From Peptococcaceae bacterium BRH_c23 (GTDB lineage Bacteria > Bacillota_B > Desulfitobacteriia > Desulfitobacteriales > Desulfitobacteriaceae): a stretch of 9,167 nucleotides of DNA. The stretch spans positions 1 to 9,167 of the forward strand of contig LADV01000024.1 in NCBI GenBank assembly GCA_000961805.1, written 5' to 3'. The notes under the pieces were generated by a model that did no database searches, had not been told where the DNA came from, and worked only from the letters and a program-made list of their open reading frames with translations. Below are positions 5,506 through 9,167 of the stretch, piece after piece. The position numbers and the translations under genes were made by a program. Numbering within the stretch: position 1 is the stretch's first letter; every line of letters begins with the position of its first letter.

Positions 5506-7233
5506 TTAATATGAATTTTGGTTTACCGATAAATCTCGTTTTTCGTATGGTAAATTGGGGGATACAGTTTCTTTAGTCTTTCTGCGGAACTTTTTCTTCA
5601 GATCATCCAGCAAGTCCCCAGTGGCTATTCCTTCGACATTTGTGGAAAGCTCAATCTGTATCAACCTATCATACTTATGGATTGTGGAATATGAAGTAGA
5701 AAGAACTTTCTTCGTAATATTGGCAAGCGGTATCTGTCGATCATTTGAGCCACTGACATAAATACCATCCAGATTATCTAAGCTCTTACGCTGATCGTCT
5801 TTCAATGATACCCTCACATTATACCTATCACCTGCCCACTCAAATTTACCGGCATCTATTCCGTCAAAAAGCGCCTGTATAGTCGCAGCCGCAAGTGCTG
5901 TATCAACACCTAAATCAGAAACCTTATCTCTATCAACCTCTAATTTTGTTTCCGTTTTGCCAGTTTTGAGATCTAGGGCTACATCTTTGGCATGAGGATC
6001 TTGACTTAGTATCTTTTTCGCTTTCAGCGCGAAAGCCTGCATTACCTCCGTGTCGTTTCCCAGGATAACAAAGGAGACATCCTTACCCTCGTTGGGTCCT
6101 AAGGAACTTGATTTAACAGCCAGTTCAACTCCGGAGATTCCTTTTAAGTCCTCCCTGATTTCTGAGGCAATCTGTTTCGACGACTTTTCTCGCTCTTGTT
6201 TCTCAGTTAATTTTACATAGAGTGATATTTTTTCAGGGCTGACCGTAGTATAAACATGAGTGACTTCAGGATATTCCACAATCGTTTTTTCAATTTGTTG
6301 GGCTTTTTCCCCTCCAGCCTGCAATGTCAAACCAGAGTCTGTACTCACGCTTATATTTATACCCCCTGCATCAGTGGATGGGATAAAACTGAAACCCAGC
6401 AAAGGAATCAACCGCATGCTGGCAGCAAAAATTACAATAGTAAAGATTAGGGTTATAAAACGGTGACGAAGAACAACCTTTAAAAATTCAGAATATTTGG
6501 TTCCCAGTAAATCAAATTTCTCATTAAACCAGTCTAAAAAATGACCCACAAAGGTTCTTTTCATCTTTCTCTCAGACTTTAATAATTTGGAAGACATCAT
6601 AGGCACTAAGGTGAAGGATATAAACAGTGAAACCAGCATGCTAAAGGCTACGGTGAGTCCAAATTCAATAAAATATTTTCCGATAATCCCCGTAACCATG
6701 GCGATAGGCACAAAAACCGCAACCACTGCAAAGGTTGTTGCCATAACCGCTAAGCCAATCTCCGATGTAGCCTCCCGGGCTGCCTGCATGGGCGGCTTCC
6801 CCATATGTAAGTGCCGGATAATATTCTCGATTACCACGATGGCATCGTCAATCAATAAGCCGACCGACAGCGACAGGGCCATCAGTGACATGGTATTAAG
6901 AGAAAAATCCATGACCTTCATGGCAATGAAGGTTGTTACAATCGATGTTGGTAAGGAAATTCCACTGATCAAGGTAGTTTCCCATTCCCGTAAAAAAAGG
7001 AATACTATAATGACCGCCAGGATACACCCTTCAAGGATCGTTTTTACAACTTCGTTGACCGAATCACGTATAGACACAGAATTATCCGCGACAACATCTA
7101 TCGCAATTCCTTGGGGGAGAACTCCCTTGATAATCTCTAATTGTTTTTTTACATTATCGGAGACAAGAACTGTATTAGAACCCGATTGTTTAACGATATC
7201 AACCCCTATGGCCTCTTTACAATTCCTTCCTGA
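5506..7233 (-). pseudogene. RND-family (AcrB-like, HAE1) multidrug efflux transporter, internal fragment with both ends deleted
   Basis: The frame is open from just after a TGA at 7234-7236 and reads 575 codons. RND similarity begins near 7218 with KEAIGVDIVKQSGSNTV, a segment normally about 280-300 residues into a roughly 1,040-residue pump. Present are TM2-TM6, including the proton-relay pair in GLLIDDAIVVIENI (first D at about 6849), TM7, the junction GFSFIPSTDAGG, and most of the second porter domain up to VEGIATGDLLDDLKKK. Then, instead of the periplasmic end and TM8-TM12, the sequence goes straight to a basic tail FRRKTKETVSPNLP and stops. TM10, which carries the essential relay lysine of AcrB-type pumps, is therefore absent, as are TM1 and the first porter half. 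A GTG at 7077 could start a 523-residue product, but no good ribosome binding site is evident and it cannot be a working pump. I read it as the remnant of an RND operon after two deletions. Confidence 0.88.
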
Positions 7234-7451
7234 TCAGCTTCCAATGTTGCCTTATAGTATAGCCCTTCGCTTTGAGTTGCCTCTTGCGGACTGATTACTT
7301 GCACAGCTACCTTGTTACTTAGAACTGGTGCCACGCTTTCATTATCCTTGGCCACAAAGATTGATTGAAGTTCATTTCGATTAAAAAGTACAACTCCACC
7401 TATAAAAATAACGACTATAATTAGGACTGAGATCATTCTCTTTTTACTCAT
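7206..7451 (-). pseudogene. RND-associated membrane-fusion (periplasmic adaptor) protein, N-terminal stub
   Basis: The ATG at 7449-7451 is preceded by AGGGGTG at a sensible distance. Earlier in-frame ATG (7466) and TTG (7478) are less well placed. The product has 81 residues: a basic start MSKKR, one hydrophobic helix (about 6-23), and an outside segment ending YYKATLEADQEGIV, then KRP and a stop. In HlyD/AcrA-like adaptors a phrase like LEADQEGIV begins the barrel-sandwich part, and the rest of the 350-400 residue protein should follow. Here it stops because the sequence passes directly into the RND gene in another frame at about 7216-7220. The two genes overlap in different frames across this join. 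The stub might still be made as a small membrane peptide but cannot act as an adaptor. Confidence 0.8.
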
Positions 7452-7635
7452 ACCTTCACCCCTCATTAGACTGAACAAAAATCCAATCCTTACTTTGTTT
7501 TAGCTCCTATTCCGTTTAGTTTGATAAAGCAAACGCGAGTAGGTGTTTAAATACTCTTATTATAAAAGCTTTTCGTTACATTAACAATCTATTGCCAGAA
7601 AAATACAGCGCCAATTGGGACAGCCGGTGAATGAT
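7452..7635. other. Intergenic region upstream of the efflux-pump remnant
   Basis: This AT-rich stretch lies between the minus-strand adaptor stub and a possible plus-strand small ORF. It should contain the old promoter of the efflux operon. TTGATA at 7521-7526 and TATTAT at 7558-7563 are single promoter-like hexamers on the plus strand, but they are too far apart to pair. No operator-like palindrome, riboswitch or further ORF is convincing here. Confidence 0.3.
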
Positions 7636-7731
7636 ATGGAGCTAAAAGCATTATTTGAAGTCCATAAGGACGACGGTAATGATTGGGGAAAGTTAAAAAA
7701 ATTGTATTTTGTCATGTTGCAAGAAGAATAG
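7636..7731 (+). CDS. Possible 31-residue protein or remnant of a larger gene
   Basis: ATG at 7636 begins MELKALFEVHKDDGNDWGK and stops at TAG 7729-7731. A weak GGTGA lies five bases upstream. The frame is open further upstream, to a TAA near 7600, and reads ARKIQRQLGQPVNDM before the ATG. It may therefore be the tail of a decayed larger protein and not a complete small gene. The composition is protein-like: charged, amphipathic and helical, with aromatic residues at regular spacing. A long hairpin follows 21 bases after the stop, as expected for a transcribed unit. I do not recognise a family. The evidence is moderate at best. Confidence 0.4.
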   Translation: MELKALFEVHKDDGNDWGKLKKLYFVMLQEE

Positions 7732-7752
7732 GCTTTTCCTCAAAAACATAAT

Positions 7753-7800
7753 TACAAAGGCAATCCCACCTCATGTAAAAGAGGCGGGATTGCCTTTGTA
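7753..7800. terminator. Long perfect hairpin, probable bidirectional terminator
   Basis: TACAAAGGCAATCCC (7753-7767) and GGGATTGCCTTTGTA (7786-7800) form a perfect 15-base-pair stem. The inner CCTC and GAGG can add four more pairs after one mismatch. No clean T run follows on the plus strand; on the minus strand the sequence after the stem is attatgtttttg. It lies between the plus-strand small ORF and the minus-strand permease/recombinase-tail side, where convergent transcripts would end. Confidence 0.6.
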
Positions 7801-7860
7801 GTGGTTATATTATTAATCCAATACACCACTAGTAATTTATGCTCTTATATTTCTTCTCTT

Positions 7861-8001
7861 TTACCAGAGGATTCGAACCACACTCAACCCGCTCTTTAAC
7901 TCAAAAACAAAATGCGTAGGTGTGAGAACTTCTATCTTCTCAACCAACGCATTAAATATTTGTTCATTGTCCCTTATTTCCGCAAGACGATGAATTACGT
8001 T
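7861..8001 (-). pseudogene. C-terminal remnant of a large serine recombinase (probable)
   Basis: The minus-strand frame from 8001 to the stop at 7861-7863 encodes 46 residues with no usable start codon near its beginning. The phrases RLAEIRDN, FNALVEKIEVLTPTHF and FVFELKSGLSVVRIL match in style the last segment of clostridial large serine recombinases. Those typically end with an 'I(E)KI.V' strand followed by 'F.LK.G' and a few residues. The rest of the recombinase (resolvase domain, zinc ribbon) is absent. The intact permease gene ends only six bases upstream of the open segment. This suggests that a mobile element or phage once ended here and was cut away, or that the permease arrived next to it by rearrangement. 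The family match is from memory. Confidence 0.5.
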
Positions 8002-8006
8002 TTATT

Positions 8007-8882
8007 TCATTTTTTACGTAATCCCCCCAAGGACAGGATAACCAATCCGGCAAAAACCAGAATCATCCCGACTTGAGAAAGAAGAGATAATTTTTCTTTC
8101 AGCAGAAACAATCCCAATGCCGCTGCAGTAACCGGTTCCGCAAGGGATAAAGTAACTGCTTTGGGAAAGGGTATTTTGGCCAAACCATGCGAAAACAAAA
8201 CATAAGCAAGGGCAGTGGCCACTAATCCCAAATGGAGGGCAACACCGGTACCTTGGATGGTTTTCAGCCACTCCAGGTTGTAAAAAAAGAGAAAAGGAGA
8301 AAGTAGCAATGCCCCAATAGAGAATACAATCCCGGTCACTGCTTCCAGAGGGTGAGACACCAGCAGTTCCTTGCTCGCGGCGGCATAAAGTGCATATGAG
8401 ACGCCGGCCCCCAAGGCTAGGACGACGCCAATGGAGTTCAGTGCTAGTTTCTGACCGCCAGTAATCACCAGAATACACCCGATCACTGCAAGCAGGGTGG
8501 CTGCCGCCCACCTCAGCCCCGGGTTTTCCCGCCGCAAAGTCAGAGAAATTAGACCAGCGAACACCGGCGCGCTGCCGATGGTCACCACTGTTCCTACAGC
8601 CACCCCCGTTTTCAAAACTCCGGCAAAAAAGAAAAGCTGATAGGCAGCCATACACCCGGCTGCGAGGAATATGGTCCCCTTGAACCAGGGGGGATTTCCC
8701 GCCAAAGCCCCCCGCCGCCAGGCAAAAATCAGAAGAGCCGCTCCGCCTACCGCCAGGCGAACAGCTCCAATGGACAATGGCGATGCGCCGGGAGGGGCAA
8801 AAGATTGGACTGTGCCTGTCGTTCCCCAGAGCACCGCCGCTGCCAACACTAGGCTTGAGAAAAAAGTTTCATTATGCTTCAT
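8007..8882 (-). CDS. EamA/DMT-superfamily permease
   Basis: This 291-residue inner-membrane protein matches the usual length and pattern of drug/metabolite transporters: ten hydrophobic helices arranged as two EamA repeats (about 8-141 and 150-287). Typical features are AAAVLWGTTGTVQSFAP in helix 1, RLAVGGAALL in helix 2, the pore-lining APVFAGLISL (105-114), and in the second half LAEPVTAAALGLFLLKE (247-263). Members export or import amino acids, metabolites or other small molecules; the substrate cannot be told from sequence. Start ATG 8880-8882 follows AAAGGAG at a spacing of seven bases. The gene is visibly richer in G+C than its surroundings, which suggests separate ancestry. It lies downstream of an AraC-type regulator on the same strand and may be controlled by it. 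It appears intact. Confidence 0.92.
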   Translation of the reverse strand: MKHNETFFSSLVLAAAVLWGTTGTVQSFAPPGASPLSIGAVRLAVGGAALLIFAWRRGALAGNPPWFKGTIFLAAGCMAAYQLFFFAGVLKTGVAVGTVVTIGSAPVFAGLISLTLRRENPGLRWAAATLLAVIGCILVITGGQKLALNSIGVVLALGAGVSYALYAAASKELLVSHPLEAVTGIVFSIGALLLSPFLFFYNLEWLKTIQGTGVALHLGLVATALAYVLFSHGLAKIPFPKAVTLSLAEPVTAAALGLFLLKEKLSLLSQVGMILVFAGLVILSLGGLRKK

Positions 8883-9005
8883 TATTTTCTCCTTTAGCTG
8901 ATTTCAACAATTTTTAATAATAAAAGTAAAACAACCGATCAGCTTCCTTTTATATAATAATAAAGCAAAATGATAAAGTTTTTTTCACCGGGATTAGGAT
9001 ATTTT
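8883..9005 (-). promoter_or_regulatory. AT-rich leader upstream of the permease gene
   Basis: These 123 bases between the regulator's stop and the permease start are very AT-rich and carry the AAAGGAG ribosome binding site. On the minus strand TTTATC and TATAAA at a 17-base spacing (around 8955-8985) are a possible weak promoter. TTGCTT and TTGTTT hexamers also occur without matching -10 boxes. No clear operator was found. Confidence 0.3.
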
Positions 9006-9167
9006 TTAGCTTATCTTCATATTGTTCCGCCTATATTCTGCTGGAGTAATACCTTCGATTTCTTTAAACACTCTATCTAGAGAAGACTGGTGGACATATC
9101 CGACTTCCCAAGCAATCTGCAAAATATTAAGACTTGTCCCAAGAAGCAGTTGTTTTGACTGCTGGAT
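9006..9167 (-). CDS. AraC/XylS-family transcriptional regulator, C-terminal 53 residues (partial, enters from right edge)
   Basis: The minus-strand frame is open from the last base of the window to TAA at 9006-9008. It reads SKQLLLGTSLNILQIAWEVG, then YVHQSSLDRVFKEIEGITPAEYRR. This is the second helix-turn-helix of the AraC family, including the characteristic IAWEVGY turn and the ITPAEYRR end (usually 'GxTPxxYR'). The usual F after S at the second recognition helix (SSYFSRVFK) is replaced by SSLDRVFK. The N-terminal ligand or dimer domain and the first HTH lie outside the window. The gene reads toward the DMT permease, with a 123-base gap, so a regulator-transporter pairing is plausible but unproven. 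Confidence 0.88.
   Translation of the reverse strand: MQQSKQLLLGTSLNILQIAWEVGYVHQSSLDRVFKEIEGITPAEYRRNNMKIS

Noticed and set aside
6587..7294. Plus-strand open frame of 235 codons opposite the RND remnant
   Set aside because: It is the antisense shadow of a clear RND coding sequence with its conserved motifs.
7866..7890. Possible tRNA 3' end: minus strand carries GGTTCGAATCC
   Set aside because: The flanking T-stem bases do not pair (two of five mismatched), no acceptor, anticodon or D arm is found, and the bases are explained by the recombinase-like reading frame.
8014..8655. Second minus-strand frame of 213 codons within the permease gene
   Set aside because: It is an out-of-frame reading of the GC-rich permease; the product is Ser/Gly/Arg-rich with no motif, whereas the main frame gives ten helices and EamA motifs.
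1..9167. CRISPR array, rRNA, insertion-sequence ends or toxin-antitoxin pair
   Set aside because: No regularly spaced repeats, no rRNA-like sequence, no transposase frame with terminal inverted repeats, and no recognisable toxin or antitoxin were found on either strand.

Overview
The window looks like a chromosomal stretch from a low-to-mid GC Firmicute, most likely a clostridial anaerobe of the Desulfosporosinus/Desulfitobacterium/Desulfotomaculum type. This is inferred from purine-rich Shine-Dalgarno sites, GTG/TTG alternative starts, a single-membrane lipoprotein signal and the character of the protein sequences. It was not checked against any database. Most genes lie on the minus strand.

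Layout. (1) 1-2970, minus: a large SNF2/RapA-type helicase with a long unusual N-terminal extension. It is followed three bases later by the start of a second, unrecognised protein that runs off the left edge; the two form one tight transcription unit. (2) 2971-3162: a gap with no supportable gene. (3) 3163-4243, minus: two exported proteins of unknown function, a lipoprotein whose reading frame is broken by a one-base shift, then a membrane-anchored protein. (4) 4300-5116, plus, divergent from the lipoprotein: a protein of unknown function (resembling my recollection of DUF6179), also split by a one-base shift. It is followed by a strong hairpin terminator. (5) 5300-5398, minus: a 32-residue Gly/Lys-rich protein with an excellent ribosome binding site. 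(6) 5506-7451, minus: the wreck of an RND efflux operon. The first part of a membrane-fusion protein is joined out of frame to the middle of an RND transporter, which itself has lost its last five membrane helices, apparently through an in-frame deletion at a Lys-rich site. (7) 7452-8001: a possible 31-residue ORF, a long perfect hairpin, and what looks like the last 46 residues of a serine recombinase. (8) 8007-9167, minus: an intact EamA/DMT permease, visibly richer in G+C than its neighbours, downstream of the C-terminal end of an AraC-family regulator that enters from the right edge.

The dominant theme is decay. Five of the coding features between 3760 and 8001 (lipoprotein, 273-residue protein, fusion-protein stub, RND core, recombinase tail) are broken or partial. 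The most biologically interesting intact unit is the helicase plus its unknown partner at the left end. No CRISPR array, rRNA, tRNA or complete insertion sequence was seen.
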